Positions 35,075 to 44,271 are shown, counted from the first letter of the stretch. The stretch: 64,000 bases of DNA from Streptomyces chrestomyceticus JCM 4735 (GCF_003865135.1 NZ_BHZC01000001.1:1860001-1924000); one strand, 5' to 3'. Numbers and translations are program-made. Notes: generated by a model not told the origin, from the sequence alone.

Positions 35075-36625
35075 ATGGCTATTTCTCGCAGGCACCAGCA
35101 GGCATCCGCCCCGTACGGGGACGGCCTCCCCCACGGCCCCGCCGCGCCCGCGCCCCCGCCACCGGCGTTCGGGAGCGACGGCGGCCGCACGGCGGCGGAG
35201 TGCGGGCACGAGCGGGGACACGTACTGGATTCCCTCTTCCACGGGCAGGGGTACGCCACGGCCACCAGCCGCCGGATCTTCTGCGACCGATGTCGGCTGC
35301 AACGATGGCTCCGGGTGGAGGCGGCCCTGGCGGCCAGTCAGGAACAGCTCGGCATGCTCGCGCCCGGGACGGCGGCCCAGGTGGCGCGCGCCTGCGAGCC
35401 GGGACGGATCGACCTGGCCTCCCTGGCGCCCGAGTTCCGCCGTACGGGCCACTCCCTCGTACCGCTGCTGCGCGGCCTGGCGGCGGCGTGCGAGGCGGAC
35501 TCGGGGGAAACGGTGCACCTGGGAGCCACCACCCAGGACATCCAGGACACCGCGCAGTCCCTGGAGATGCGGGACGTGCTCGACGAGGCGGACCGGGAAC
35601 TGGCCACCATGACGACGCGTCTGATCGCGCTGGCCGGGGCCCATCGCGACTCCCTGATGGTGGGCCGCACCCATGCCCAGCCCGCGCTGCCGATCACCTT
35701 CGGCCTCAAGGTGGCGAGCTGGCTCGACGAACTGGGGCGGCACGGCGAGCGGCTGGCCCAGTTGCGCGAACGGGCCCTGGTGGCCCAGTTGCACGGCGGT
35801 GTCGGCACCATGGCCGGGTTCCAGGGGCGCGGGCAGGAACTGCTCAGCGACTTCGCCGCCCGCCTCGGCCTCGGGGAGCCCGTCGTCGGCTGGCACGTCG
35901 CGCGGGACCGGGTGGCGGAGTACGGGACCACCCTGGCCCTGCTGACGGGGACGCTGGCCCGGATCGCCGAGGAGATCCGGGTCCTCTCGCGCGCCGAGGT
36001 CGGCGAACTGTCCGAGGGCTGGGAGTACGGGCGGGTGGGCAGCAGCACCATGCCCCACAAGCGCAATCCCGAACGCTCCGAACAGGTCGTCCTGCTGGCC
36101 CGACTGGCCCGCTCCGCCGCCGCGCTCGGCGTCGAGGGCATGGTGCAGGAGCACGAGCGCGACGCGCGGGGCCTGCGGATGGAGTGGGTCACCGTCGCCG
36201 ACGTGTCGCACTACACGCTGGCGGCGCTGGCGATCCTCAACGAAGTCCTCGCCGGACTCCAGGTGCACCGCGAGCGGATGGCGGCGAACGCGGCCTCGGT
36301 GGCGGAGTTCCTGTGCACGGAGGCGCTGATGCTGGCGCTGGGCGAACGCATCGGCAAGCAGAGCGCGCACACCCTCGTCTACGCGGTGAGCCAGCAGGCA
36401 CAGAGCGACGGCCGCCCGCTGCGCGCCTGCGTACGCGAGTGCGTGGACATCACGTCCCAGATCCCCGCCACCGCGCTCGACGACCTGCTCGATCCGGCCC
36501 GCTACGTGGGCGAGGCCGGCGCCCTGACCGACCGGGCGGTGGCCCGCGCCCGGCTCCGGCCACCCCCGTCCAGGACCCCCGGAGCACCCCGGGCGGCTCG
36601 TACGGAGGAGGAGGTGCCCTCATGA
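35075..36625 (+). CDS. Adenylosuccinate-lyase-type enzyme (fumarase/aspartase superfamily)
   Basis: 516 aa lyase. Superfamily signature GSSTMPHKRNP with the catalytic Ser loop is intact. So are GATTQDIQDTA and the His region GRTHAQPALPITFG, as in adenylosuccinate lyase and carboxymuconate cycloisomerase. It should make or break a C-N (or C-C) bond with loss or addition of fumarate. An extra 60-residue N-terminal part contains CGHERGH and FCDRCRLQ, partly Cys/His-rich. ATG at 35075 with GAGG four bases upstream was taken; ATG at 35063 is possible. The stop overlaps the methyltransferase ATG. A biosynthetic rather than purine role is inferred from neighbours. Confidence 0.82.
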   Translation: MAISRRHQQASAPYGDGLPHGPAAPAPPPPAFGSDGGRTAAECGHERGHVLDSLFHGQGYATATSRRIFCDRCRLQRWLRVEAALAASQEQLGMLAPGTAAQVARACEPGRIDLASLAPEFRRTGHSLVPLLRGLAAACEADSGETVHLGATTQDIQDTAQSLEMRDVLDEADRELATMTTRLIALAGAHRDSLMVGRTHAQPALPITFGLKVASWLDELGRHGERLAQLRERALVAQLHGGVGTMAGFQGRGQELLSDFAARLGLGEPVVGWHVARDRVAEYGTTLALLTGTLARIAEEIRVLSRAEVGELSEGWEYGRVGSSTMPHKRNPERSEQVVLLARLARSAAALGVEGMVQEHERDARGLRMEWVTVADVSHYTLAALAILNEVLAGLQVHRERMAANAASVAEFLCTEALMLALGERIGKQSAHTLVYAVSQQAQSDGRPLRACVRECVDITSQIPATALDDLLDPARYVGEAGALTDRAVARARLRPPPSRTPGAPRAARTEEEVPS

Positions 36626-37416
36626 CCGCACTCCTGCGCTTCGACGGCGAACGGGCCTGCGAGGCCGACATCGAGGCGCACACCCCCGAGATGCGCGGAC
36701 AGCGGCAGCACCTGCTCCGGCAGCTCGCCGTGACGCCCGGACAGCGGGTGCTGGACGTCGGCTGCGGCCCCGGCTACCTGATCTCGGAGCTGGTGGACCC
36801 GGTCGGCCCGGACGGCGCGGTGTGCGGTATCGACATCAGCGCGTCGATGCTGGACCTGGCGCGGGCGCGGTGCGCGCCGGCCGGACCGCGGGTGAACCTG
36901 GTGGCGGGACGCTGCGAGGAGATCCCGTTCCCCGACGCGTCGTTCGACGCCGCCGTCTCCTCACAGGTGTACGAGTACGTCGGCGCCATCGAACGGGCGC
37001 TGGCCGAGCTGTACCGGGTGCTGCGCCCGGGAGGCCGCGCGGTGATCCTCGACACCGACTGGGACTCCCTGGTGTGGCACTCCGACGACCGCCCCCGGAT
37101 GCGGCGCGTCCTCACCCTGTGGGAGGACCATGTCGCCGACCCCCGGCTCCCCCGGCGGCTCGGCCCGCTGCTCCAGGAGGCCGGGTTCATCGAGGAGAGC
37201 CTGACCACGCTGACCTTCCTCAACCGGCGGTGCCACCGCGACGCCTACAGCTACTGGCAGGTCGGCTTCATCGAGGCGTTCCTCGCCGGCCACCCCCGCG
37301 CGGACCCGGAGGAGACCAGGGACTGGGCCCGGGAGCTGCGCGAACTGGACGCGGCGGGGCAGTACTTCTTCAGCCTCGGGCGGTACGCGTTCACGGTGGT
37401 CAAGCCGGGAGACTGA
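36622..37416 (+). CDS. Class I SAM-dependent methyltransferase
   Basis: 264 aa. Motif I VLDVGCGPGYLISEL, motif II acidic residue in VCGIDISASML, and the post-I VLRPGGRAVILDTDWDSL mark a UbiE/Methyltransf_11-type enzyme. Translation is coupled to the lyase (ATGA overlap), with GGAGGAGG ahead of the ATG. It likely methylates an N, O or C atom of the cluster product. Ends 38 bases before the convergent aminotransferase gene. Confidence 0.86.
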   Translation: MTALLRFDGERACEADIEAHTPEMRGQRQHLLRQLAVTPGQRVLDVGCGPGYLISELVDPVGPDGAVCGIDISASMLDLARARCAPAGPRVNLVAGRCEEIPFPDASFDAAVSSQVYEYVGAIERALAELYRVLRPGGRAVILDTDWDSLVWHSDDRPRMRRVLTLWEDHVADPRLPRRLGPLLQEAGFIEESLTTLTFLNRRCHRDAYSYWQVGFIEAFLAGHPRADPEETRDWARELRELDAAGQYFFSLGRYAFTVVKPGD

Positions 37417-37421
37417 GCCGG

Positions 37422-37464
37422 ACGGGGGTGGAGCGGGGCGGCGGCCGCCCCGCCTCACCCCCGT
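37422..37464. terminator. Long bidirectional terminator hairpin
   Basis: ACGGGGGTG pairs with CACCCCCGT and, inside, CGGGGCGG pairs with CCGCCCCG: about 17 pairs with one 3-base internal loop. It spans the gap between the convergent methyltransferase and aminotransferase genes and overlaps the latter's stop. Confidence 0.75.
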
Positions 37465-38609
37465 ACCCGCGCGAACTCCCGGAGGAAATCCGCCAGCGCC
37501 CGTACGCCCTCCAGCGGCATCCCGTTGTAGACCGACGCCCGCACCCCGCCCACCAGACGGTGCCCGGCCAGCCCGAGAAGCCCCTCCTCCCGCGCGCGTT
37601 CCAGGAATTCCCCGGTCAGCGACTCGTCGGCGAGGCGGAAGACGATGTTGGTGACGGAGCGGTGGGCGGGGTGGGCGGTGGGGCGGTAGAACGCCGTACG
37701 GTCCAGTTCCTCGTACAGCAGCCGCGCCTTGGCCAGGTTCGTCCGCTCGACCGCCGCGAGGCCGCCCTGGTCACGTATCCACTCCAGCGTGAGGGAGAGG
37801 ACGAAGACGGCGAAGGTATTCGGGGTGTTGTCGAGGGACTTGGACGCCGCGTGGACGGCGTAGTCCAGCAGCCGGGGGGTCTCGGGCAGCGCGTGGCCGA
37901 GCAGGTCGTCGCGGACGGTCACGAGAGCCGTGCCGGCGGGCCCCAGGTTCTTCTGGAACCCGGCGTAGACGATGCCGAACCGTCCGTGGTCCAGCCGCCG
38001 GGAGAGGATGTCGCTGGTGGCGTCGGCCACCAGCGGGGCGGGACAGTCCTGCGGAAAATCGTTCCAGCGGGTGCCGTAGACGGTGTTGTTGCTGGTGAGG
38101 TGGAGGAAGGCGGCGTCCGGCGGACAGTCCCGTACGGACACCTCCGGTATCCGGTCGAAGCCGCTGCCCTCGCTCCCGGCGACGGTCACGGCGGTGCCGT
38201 ACCGGGCCCCCTCGCGCTGCGCCTGCTGGGCGAACAGGCCGGTCACGACGTACCCGGCGGTGCGGGTCGGCGACCGGCCGATGAGGTTGAGCGGCACGGC
38301 GGCGCACTGCATCCGGGCGCCGCCGTGCACGAACAGCACGTGGTGGTCCGCCGGGAGCCCGGTCACCTCCCGGTACAGCGCCACGGTGCTGTCGAGCACG
38401 CCGGTGAAGCGGGGGTGCTTGTGGCTGATCTCGACGATCGACGCACCGTCGCCCGCGTGCGCCGCGAACTCCTCGCGCACCCGCCGGGCCACCGGCCGAG
38501 GCAGCGTCGCGGGCCCCGCGGAGAAGTTGTACGCGTCCCGGGCGTCCTTGGGCTCCGGCGGCGAGCCGGACGCGCCCCGCCGGTCCCCTGCCGCCTGCCG
38601 CCGTCCCAT
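37455..38609 (-). CDS. Phosphoserine-aminotransferase-like class V aminotransferase (SerC family)
   Basis: 384 aa PLP enzyme. It begins YNFSAGPATLP as SerC does and has VEISHKHPRF, VHGGARMQCAAVPLNL and the PLP-Lys site YAGFQKNLGPAGTAL. SerC makes O-phosphoserine from 3-phosphohydroxypyruvate and glutamate. Streptomyces usually has a SerC elsewhere, so this copy in a cluster may feed phosphoserine, or a related amino acid, to the pathway. The first 25 residues are low-complexity and the true start may be later. It follows the ligase on the same strand by about 60 bases. Confidence 0.82.
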   Translation of the reverse strand: MGRRQAAGDRRGASGSPPEPKDARDAYNFSAGPATLPRPVARRVREEFAAHAGDGASIVEISHKHPRFTGVLDSTVALYREVTGLPADHHVLFVHGGARMQCAAVPLNLIGRSPTRTAGYVVTGLFAQQAQREGARYGTAVTVAGSEGSGFDRIPEVSVRDCPPDAAFLHLTSNNTVYGTRWNDFPQDCPAPLVADATSDILSRRLDHGRFGIVYAGFQKNLGPAGTALVTVRDDLLGHALPETPRLLDYAVHAASKSLDNTPNTFAVFVLSLTLEWIRDQGGLAAVERTNLAKARLLYEELDRTAFYRPTAHPAHRSVTNIVFRLADESLTGEFLERAREEGLLGLAGHRLVGGVRASVYNGMPLEGVRALADFLREFARVRG

Positions 38610-38671
38610 CCCGCCGCCCTCCCGGTCGTCCGTACGTCCTCACGTCCGCGCCAGCCGCCCCGGCCACCCTC

Positions 38672-40057
38672 TCAACACATCCGCAGCCCCTCCACAAACG
38701 CCTCGATGCCCTCCGAGCGGACCTGCGCGACAGCCTCCGTCGCCGGGCTCGTCCGGTCCCGCAGCCGACGGGCCAGCGGCTCCAGCTCCTCGGCGGGCGC
38801 CACCGGGTCGCGGCGCAGCGACTCGGCCGCCAGGTCCAGGGCGCGCCGCCCCCACTCCGGCAGCGGCACCCCGGCGACCTCCGCCGCCCAGCCGCGGGTC
38901 TGGACCTCGGCGGCGGCCGTACGGGCGTCCTGGAGCGACCAGCCGCCGAACAGGTCGCGGCAGCCCTCGATGTCGCCCAGCCAGCCCAGCAGGACGGCCA
39001 GCCACGCGAACGTCTCCTCCCGGTTCGTCGTGGGCAGGTGGCGGATCTCGACGAAGGTGCCGCGCCCGCCGTCCCGGAGCACCGCCTCGCCCCGGTCCCT
39101 CGCCACCGCCTCCAGCGCCTCGGCGACGGTGCACGACTCGTCCAGCCGCATCCGTACCCGTACCGCCGGCCAGCAGAAGACCAGGCCGGACGCCAGGTCG
39201 GCGGTGGTGCAGTGCAGGATGCGCTTGGTGCCGTCCGGGTCCACGAACTCGGCGTGGCCCGTCTCGGCGAACTGCCGCGTCGTCAGCTCGGGCACCAGCG
39301 GGGTGTGCGGGACGCCGTGCCGGGTGATCTCGAAGATCGGCAGCGCCCACGCCTCGCGCATGTAGTCCGCCAGGCTGCCGTACAGGTGGCGGGGGTAGTG
39401 CAGGCGGTGGGCGAAGAACGGGTTGGTCTCGGACAGTTCGGTGTAGCCGCGCAGCCGCAGGGAGTACCAGGGCTGCACCCGGCCGCCGAACACCGCCGAG
39501 TTGGCGCCCCACGCGAAGATCAGCGGTGTCATCTTGACGAGCGTGTTGCAGGCGTCGATCACCCTCGGCAGCGGGACGTCGACGTTGAACTGGACGGCGG
39601 CGAACCCGGGCCAGGCGTCGCTGGCGTAGTGGCCCGGGTACCGCTCGGCCTGGGCCAGCCACAGGTTGTAGTGCGCCTTGTCGGCCAGGTACGGACCGCC
39701 GAGGGTCTCGGTCAGCGGCTGGCAGCCGTGCGCGAGGGCGGACAGCCCCTCGGCCGCCAGGGCCGGGAACACCACGTCGTCGAGCGTGCGGTGCCAGGCG
39801 GCCTTGGCGGCGGCGAACCCCTCTTCCGGCGGCAGGGCCGCCTCGACCGTGCAGACGCCGTAGTCGTTGCCCACGTCCAGGGTGCCGTGGTCGCGGACCG
39901 ACCGGGCGCCGACCAGTGTGCCGGTGGTGGCGTCGTGGTACGGGTCGAAGTCCGGGCGGGCGGCGAGCCGTTCGAAGACGGCCCGGACGGCCGGGCGGTC
40001 GGCCGCGGCCCCCCGACGGTCGACCACGGGCAGCTCTGACTCGATGCCGATCTTCAT
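38672..40057 (-). CDS. Glutamate-cysteine ligase family (GCS2) enzyme
   Basis: 461 aa. MKIGIESELPVV is the GCS2-family Mg/ATP start (GxExE). Further on are CTVEAALPPEE, VQFNVDVPL, and FVEIRHLPTTN. Members such as EgtA and YbdK join glutamate to an amine, most often cysteine, giving a gamma-glutamyl bond. Length and motifs suggest an active ligase; amine partner and acid are unknown. It lies between the O-methyltransferase (47 bases upstream) and the SerC-like gene on the same strand, suggesting a biosynthetic role in which an amino acid is gamma-glutamylated. Confidence 0.8.
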   Translation of the reverse strand: MKIGIESELPVVDRRGAAADRPAVRAVFERLAARPDFDPYHDATTGTLVGARSVRDHGTLDVGNDYGVCTVEAALPPEEGFAAAKAAWHRTLDDVVFPALAAEGLSALAHGCQPLTETLGGPYLADKAHYNLWLAQAERYPGHYASDAWPGFAAVQFNVDVPLPRVIDACNTLVKMTPLIFAWGANSAVFGGRVQPWYSLRLRGYTELSETNPFFAHRLHYPRHLYGSLADYMREAWALPIFEITRHGVPHTPLVPELTTRQFAETGHAEFVDPDGTKRILHCTTADLASGLVFCWPAVRVRMRLDESCTVAEALEAVARDRGEAVLRDGGRGTFVEIRHLPTTNREETFAWLAVLLGWLGDIEGCRDLFGGWSLQDARTAAAEVQTRGWAAEVAGVPLPEWGRRALDLAAESLRRDPVAPAEELEPLARRLRDRTSPATEAVAQVRSEGIEAFVEGLRMC

Positions 40058-40104
40058 ATTCCAGGCTCTCCGTCGGAAGAGGGGACGTCGGTGGCGGGGC
40101 CACG

Positions 40105-40794
40105 CTAGGGCCCGGAACCGGGCCTTCGCGGAACGCCGGGCCGCGCTTCACGCTTTACGGTGAACTCGACCCCGTCCCCGATCTTCAGCACCTGGCTCTG
40201 CGCGTCCGGCACGCCGCCCACGTGCCGCCGGTACGCGGCGATGACCTGGGCGTTCTTCTTCGGGACCAGGATGTTGTCGGCCAGCACCAGGCCGCCGGGA
40301 CGCAGCGCCGGCCAGCAGGCGTCGAAGTCCCGTACGTACAGCTCCTTCCAGTGGTCCAGGAGGACGAGGTCGATGGGGCCGGGCAGGGTGGGGACGAGGG
40401 CGGGCGCCTCCAGCGCGGTCAGCTCGACGACGTCGGCGAGCCCCGCCTCCGTCACGTTGTCCCGCTGCTCGGCCTGTTTCGCGGGGTCGACCTCGATGGA
40501 GTACAGGCGTCCGCCGGTGGCCCGTACCGCCTCGGCGAGCCAGAGGGTGGAGTAGCCGACCGAGCCGCCGACCTCCACGACCGTACGGGCGGACATCGCC
40601 CTGACCAGGGTGTTCAGCAACTGACCGACGTCCGGCCCGACATCGAGCATGAAGGACCCGGCACGGTCGCGCAGGGCGGTGCCGCCCTGCGCGCGCAGCG
40701 CGTCCAGCTCCCGCTGCTCCTTGAGGGATCGTTCCTCCAGCCCCGCCAGGACAGCCGCGAACCGGATGTACGGGTCCGCCGGAACCGGCCCCAT
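40105..40794 (-). CDS. O-methyltransferase (class I, catechol-OMT type)
   Basis: 229 aa. Motif I VVEVGGSVGYSTLWLAEAV, IEVDPAKQAEQ, LDHWKELYVRDFDACWP and GGLVLADNIL match the Methyltransf_3 (caffeoyl-CoA/catechol OMT) family, which binds a divalent metal through the Asp/Asn pair in LLDHW and LADN. The ATG overlaps the amidohydrolase stop by one base (TGATG), so the longer frame was rejected. Methylation of a hydroxyl on the cluster product is likely. Confidence 0.85.
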   Translation of the reverse strand: MGPVPADPYIRFAAVLAGLEERSLKEQRELDALRAQGGTALRDRAGSFMLDVGPDVGQLLNTLVRAMSARTVVEVGGSVGYSTLWLAEAVRATGGRLYSIEVDPAKQAEQRDNVTEAGLADVVELTALEAPALVPTLPGPIDLVLLDHWKELYVRDFDACWPALRPGGLVLADNILVPKKNAQVIAAYRRHVGGVPDAQSQVLKIGDGVEFTVKREARPGVPRRPGSGP

Positions 40795-41957
40795 CAGTCG
40801 ATCCCGAAGAAACGACGGGCGTTGTCGCACAGCAGCCGCCGCTTGGCCGCCTCGTCGATGTCCTCCCGATCGGCCAGAGCGGTAACAGCCCCGGGGAACT
40901 TGGCGTCAAAATGCGGAAAGTCGCTCGCGAACAGCAGGTTCTCCGCCAGCCCCTGCTCGATGAGCATGGGCAGCAGCGGATCCTCCGGTTCCACTCCGAG
41001 GTAACACTGCCGCTTGAAGTACGTACTGGGCCGCTCGGGCAGCGGCGGCCGGTCCTTGGCGAACTGCTCGGCGTGATCGTCCATCCGGTTCAGCCAGAAC
41101 GGGGCCCAGCCCGCCCCGCTCTCCATGAAGGCGAACCGCACTCCGGGAAAGCGCTCCAGAACGCCGCCGGTGATGAGCAGCATGACCGCCGTCATGTGCT
41201 CGAAGGTGTGGCTGACGAGGTGGCCCTGCATGGTGTCGTGGGTGCGTTCGGTGCCGATACGGGGAATACGGGCGACCCCGAACCCCTCGTGGAAACAGAC
41301 CGCTACGTCGTGTTCCTGACAGAACTCCCAGAGCAGGTCGTACACCTGATCATCGACGTTGGTGCCGGCCACGGTGTTGGGCCGCAGGATGACGGTACGC
41401 ACCCCCTGCTCCAGGACCCGTCGCGCCTCGTCCACCGCCAGCACGAGGTCGTGCTGCGGCAGCGCGGCAACCGGGAACAGCCGGTCCCGGTCCGCGGCGC
41501 AGTAGGCCAGCACCCAGTCGTTGTACGCCTTGGCCACCTCGTACGCGAACGCGGAGCTGCGCAGGGCCGGGAGCAGCCCGAGCACCTTGGACGGGAAGAT
41601 GTAGGCGCGGCTGATGCCCTCCCGCTCCATCGCGGCGAGCCGGTCCTTCGGATCCAGACCGCCACGCCGCAGGGCGTCGAGCACGTCCACGGCGGCCGGA
41701 TCGTCGAACTTCCAGCTTCCGGGGGTGTAGGTGGCCCCCTGAGAACCACCGAACCAGGCGGCCTGGGTCGGCCGGCCATGAAAGGTGGACGAGGGCTGTT
41801 CGATGACCCGCCCCTCGGCAGTCAGCCGATCGTCCCGGTAGGACGGCATCCAGGCGGCATACTTCTCGGGCAACCTCCCCCGCCACCAGTCGTCGGAGTC
41901 GGGCAGCACGATGTGGCTGTCGGCGTCGATGACGGGGTAGTCACGATGAGCGACCAT
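40794..41957 (-). CDS. Amidohydrolase-family metal enzyme (ACMSD/decarboxylase-like)
   Basis: 387 aa, Amidohydro_2 family. VIDADSHIV carries the metal-binding acidic/His start (D-x-D-x-H). VCFHEGFG, HTFEHMTAVMLL and LLFASDFPHFD give further ligands and the catalytic Asp. The family includes decarboxylases of aromatic acids (ACMSD, resorcylate decarboxylase) and hydrolases. The ATG is preceded by GAAGGAG at good spacing. It is the first gene of a four-gene minus-strand run: amidohydrolase, O-methyltransferase, GCS2 ligase, SerC-like aminotransferase. Confidence 0.85.
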   Translation of the reverse strand: MVAHRDYPVIDADSHIVLPDSDDWWRGRLPEKYAAWMPSYRDDRLTAEGRVIEQPSSTFHGRPTQAAWFGGSQGATYTPGSWKFDDPAAVDVLDALRRGGLDPKDRLAAMEREGISRAYIFPSKVLGLLPALRSSAFAYEVAKAYNDWVLAYCAADRDRLFPVAALPQHDLVLAVDEARRVLEQGVRTVILRPNTVAGTNVDDQVYDLLWEFCQEHDVAVCFHEGFGVARIPRIGTERTHDTMQGHLVSHTFEHMTAVMLLITGGVLERFPGVRFAFMESGAGWAPFWLNRMDDHAEQFAKDRPPLPERPSTYFKRQCYLGVEPEDPLLPMLIEQGLAENLLFASDFPHFDAKFPGAVTALADREDIDEAAKRRLLCDNARRFFGID

Positions 41958-42411
41958 GTACCACTCCTTCGGGAGATCCCGGGAAGGTCTGTCGGTCGGC
42001 GCACCCGGCCCGCGGACCCGCACACGCGCACTCAGGCCAGTGCCGGCCGGCACGCCCGTACGGATGTCGTCCCCGCGTCCGAGACTCCGGACCATTGTTC
42101 CCGCCCCACGGGGAAAGGGAAGAGCGCCGTACGGGCAATGGGGGCTCAGGGGGGTTCTGGCGTTACTTCTGCACCGTTGGTCTCTTGCGTGTGGGAGGCG
42201 GGCATGGGGCAGGGGGGCGTGGGTGTGGTTGGGCTACGGGGCCGGGAGGGGGTTCGATGTCGTGGTCACCCAGCCAAGTAGGTTTAGCGCAACCGGTAAC
42301 GGCCTTTCTGCGGGAGCGGGCGGGGTAGTTGACCAAATGTCAGGTTTGCCGGAATACTCGAAAGTAAGGAAAAACCAGCGGCCCGACTGGCAACGCTGCT
42401 GGTCGCGCCCT
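41958..42411. promoter_or_regulatory. Amidohydrolase promoter region and CRISPR leader
   Basis: 454 bases with no supported gene. The part nearest the CRISPR array (about 42290-42411) has A/T-richer tracts (TTGACCAAATGTCAGG, AAAGTAAGGAAAAA) unlike the rest of the window, as expected for a leader on the side opposite the degenerate repeat. Confidence 0.45.
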
Positions 42412-42687
42412 GTGGTCCCCGCGCGTGCGGGGGTGGTCCCCGCAACTCGAAGGGCGCGTGGGGCCCGATCCAGCGGTCCCCGCGCGTGCGGGGGTGGTCC
42501 CTGGCCGCCCCGCTGGAGGATGTTCCCTTCACCCTTGCGGTCCCCGCGCGTGCGGGGGTGGTCCCCGACCGCGCCCGCGCCCGCACCGGATGCTGTTGCG
42601 GTCCCCGCGTGTGCGGGGGTCGTCCACAGGCCCACCGCATGGTGGCCTTCGCTGCCTTGCGGTCCCCGCGCGTGCGGGGGTGGCCTA
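42412..42687. CRISPR. Five-repeat type I-E-like CRISPR array
   Basis: 29-base repeats start at 42412, 42473, 42537, 42598 and 42659. The shared core is GGTCCCCGCGCGTGCGGGGG with a short palindromic CCCCGC/GCGGGG stem, as in actinobacterial type I-E arrays. Spacers are 32, 35, 32 and 32 bases and unrelated to each other. Repeats 2 and 3 are identical. Repeat 1 differs at its second base, repeat 4 has three changes, and repeat 5 is degenerate at its last bases, marking the leader-distal end on the right. No cas gene is in the window; the VOC gene starts 24 bases beyond. Reading frames across the array are artefacts. Confidence 0.9.
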
Positions 42688-42711
42688 CCCCCCGACCACC
42701 CCCGAACCACC

Positions 42712-43173
42712 TCAGTCCAAACAGAACTCATTCCCTTCCGGATCGGCCATCACGATAAAGCCAGCATTCATCGGAGGAGCCGGCTCATGTCGGCGTACCC
42801 GCGTGGCCCCCAGAGCAACGAGGCGGTCGCACTCGGCCTCCAAGGCCGTCGTACGCTCCTCGCCCTCCAGCCCAGGAGCCGCGCGGACGTCCAGGTGGAC
42901 GCGGTTCTTGGCGGTCTTGTCCTCTGGTACCTGTTGGAAGAACAGGCGGGGGCCGTGTCCGTCCGGGTCCTCGATGGCGGACCTGGTGTTGCGCTGGTCC
43001 TCCGGTACGCCGATCCGCGCCAGGAAGTCTTCCCACGCGGCCAACGGGTCGGCGCCCGCGGGCAGGTCGACTCCGGGTGGGCCGGGGTGGACGTAGCCCA
43101 GTGCGTCGCGCCAGAAGGACGACAGGGCGCGCGGGTCGTGGGCGTCGAAGGTGAGTTGGACGTGGCGGCTCAT
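42712..43173 (-). CDS. VOC-superfamily (glyoxalase-like) protein
   Basis: 153 aa. MSRHVQLTFDAHDPRALSSF, WRDALGY and the end MADPEGNEFCLD are typical of VOC/glyoxalase-like proteins that bind a metal through His/Glu ligands (His4, Glu near the C-terminus). Many in Streptomyces are uncharacterised or act in resistance to small molecules. The ATG at 43173 was used because codons upstream in this frame are not protein-like. Divergent from a WYL regulator. Confidence 0.85.
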   Translation of the reverse strand: MSRHVQLTFDAHDPRALSSFWRDALGYVHPGPPGVDLPAGADPLAAWEDFLARIGVPEDQRNTRSAIEDPDGHGPRLFFQQVPEDKTAKNRVHLDVRAAPGLEGEERTTALEAECDRLVALGATRVRRHEPAPPMNAGFIVMADPEGNEFCLD

Positions 43174-43293
43174 CGGGGTGCTCCGTTCGTTGCAGGGGGC
43201 CGGTTTCCGTCGAGTTCGGCGGCTGTTCCCGTGGAGATACCGTGACACCTCTGGCGGACAGGATCGGTCCGCTATTGCGGAAGGGCGGGCGGC

Positions 43294-44271
43294 GTGGGTG
43301 GGGAATGCGGTGGCGAGCGGGGGACGACGGAGCGGGTGCTCACGCTGCTCGGGCTGTTGCAGCAGCGTCAGTCCTGGACCGGGCCCGAGCTCGCCGAGCG
43401 GCTCGGGGTCACTCCGCGCACGGTGCGGCGGGATGTCGAGCGGCTGCGCGCGCTCGGCTATCCGGTGCATGCCGTGCAGGGGGTGGGCGGCGGCTACCGG
43501 CTCGGCCGGGGGCAGGAGTTGCCGCCGCTGCTGCTGGACGATCAGGAGGCGATCGCCACCGCGGTCTCGCTGCTCGCCGGCGCGGACGGTGCGGTGACCG
43601 GCGCCGAGGACGCCGCCCTCCGGGCGCTGACCAAGCTCGACCAGGTGTTGCCTGCCCGGCTGCGGCACGAGGTGCGGGCGCTGTCCGGCTCGGTGGAGTC
43701 CTTCGGCGGCGGCCGGGCGCCGGTCGACCCCGGGGTGCTCATGACGCTGGCCAGAGCCTGCCGTGACGAGGTCGAGGCCGGGTTCGGCTACGCGTCCAAG
43801 GGCGAGGTGCGGCAGCGGCGGGTCGAGCCGTACCGTCTGGTCGCCTCCGACCGGCGCTGGTACCTCCTCGCCTACGACCTCGACCGCGACGACTGGCGCA
43901 CCTTCCGCGTCGACCGGATGACCGACGTGTCCGCCCGGACCTGGCGCTTCCGCCCGCGCGCGGCGCCTGACGCGGCAGCGTATGTGCAGGAGGGCGTGGC
44001 GAGCCGGGTCTATGCGCACCAGGCGCGCTTCCTCGTGCACGCGCCGGCCGACACGGTACGTGCGCAGATTCCGGCGTCGGCTGCGGTGGTGCGCGGGCGC
44101 GAGGACGGGCGTTGCGAGGTGCTCAGTGGCGCCGCGAGCCTGGATGCCATGCTCTTGCACGTACTTCTGCTGGGGCACGAGTTCGAGGTGCTCGACCCTC
44201 CGGAGCTCGGAAGGCGCTGTCACGTGCTGGCGCAGAGGCTTCTGGCGGCTGGGGCGACGCCCCGCCCATGA
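43294..44271 (+). CDS. YafY-type regulator with WYL domain
   Basis: 325 aa. N-terminal DeoR-like winged helix (RVLTLLGLLQQRQSWTGPEL, TPRTVRRDVERLRALGYPV), then a WYL ligand-binding domain with VEPYRLVASDRRWYLLAYDL and FRVDRMTDV. WYL proteins often respond to nucleic acid or small ligands and commonly act near accessory genes. It starts with GTG, as in its relatives. It lies beside a VOC gene, its probable target, and near the CRISPR array; any link to defence is only suggestive. Confidence 0.87.
   Translation: MGGECGGERGTTERVLTLLGLLQQRQSWTGPELAERLGVTPRTVRRDVERLRALGYPVHAVQGVGGGYRLGRGQELPPLLLDDQEAIATAVSLLAGADGAVTGAEDAALRALTKLDQVLPARLRHEVRALSGSVESFGGGRAPVDPGVLMTLARACRDEVEAGFGYASKGEVRQRRVEPYRLVASDRRWYLLAYDLDRDDWRTFRVDRMTDVSARTWRFRPRAAPDAAAYVQEGVASRVYAHQARFLVHAPADTVRAQIPASAAVVRGREDGRCEVLSGAASLDAMLLHVLLLGHEFEVLDPPELGRRCHVLAQRLLAAGATPRP

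Noticed and set aside
42486..42758. Short open frames across the CRISPR region
   Set aside because: They translate the repeated units and spacers; the regular 61-64-base spacing explains the sequence as an array.
41956..43245. Plus-strand frame spanning the amidohydrolase promoter, the array and the VOC gene
   Set aside because: It crosses three unrelated features and shows no protein pattern.
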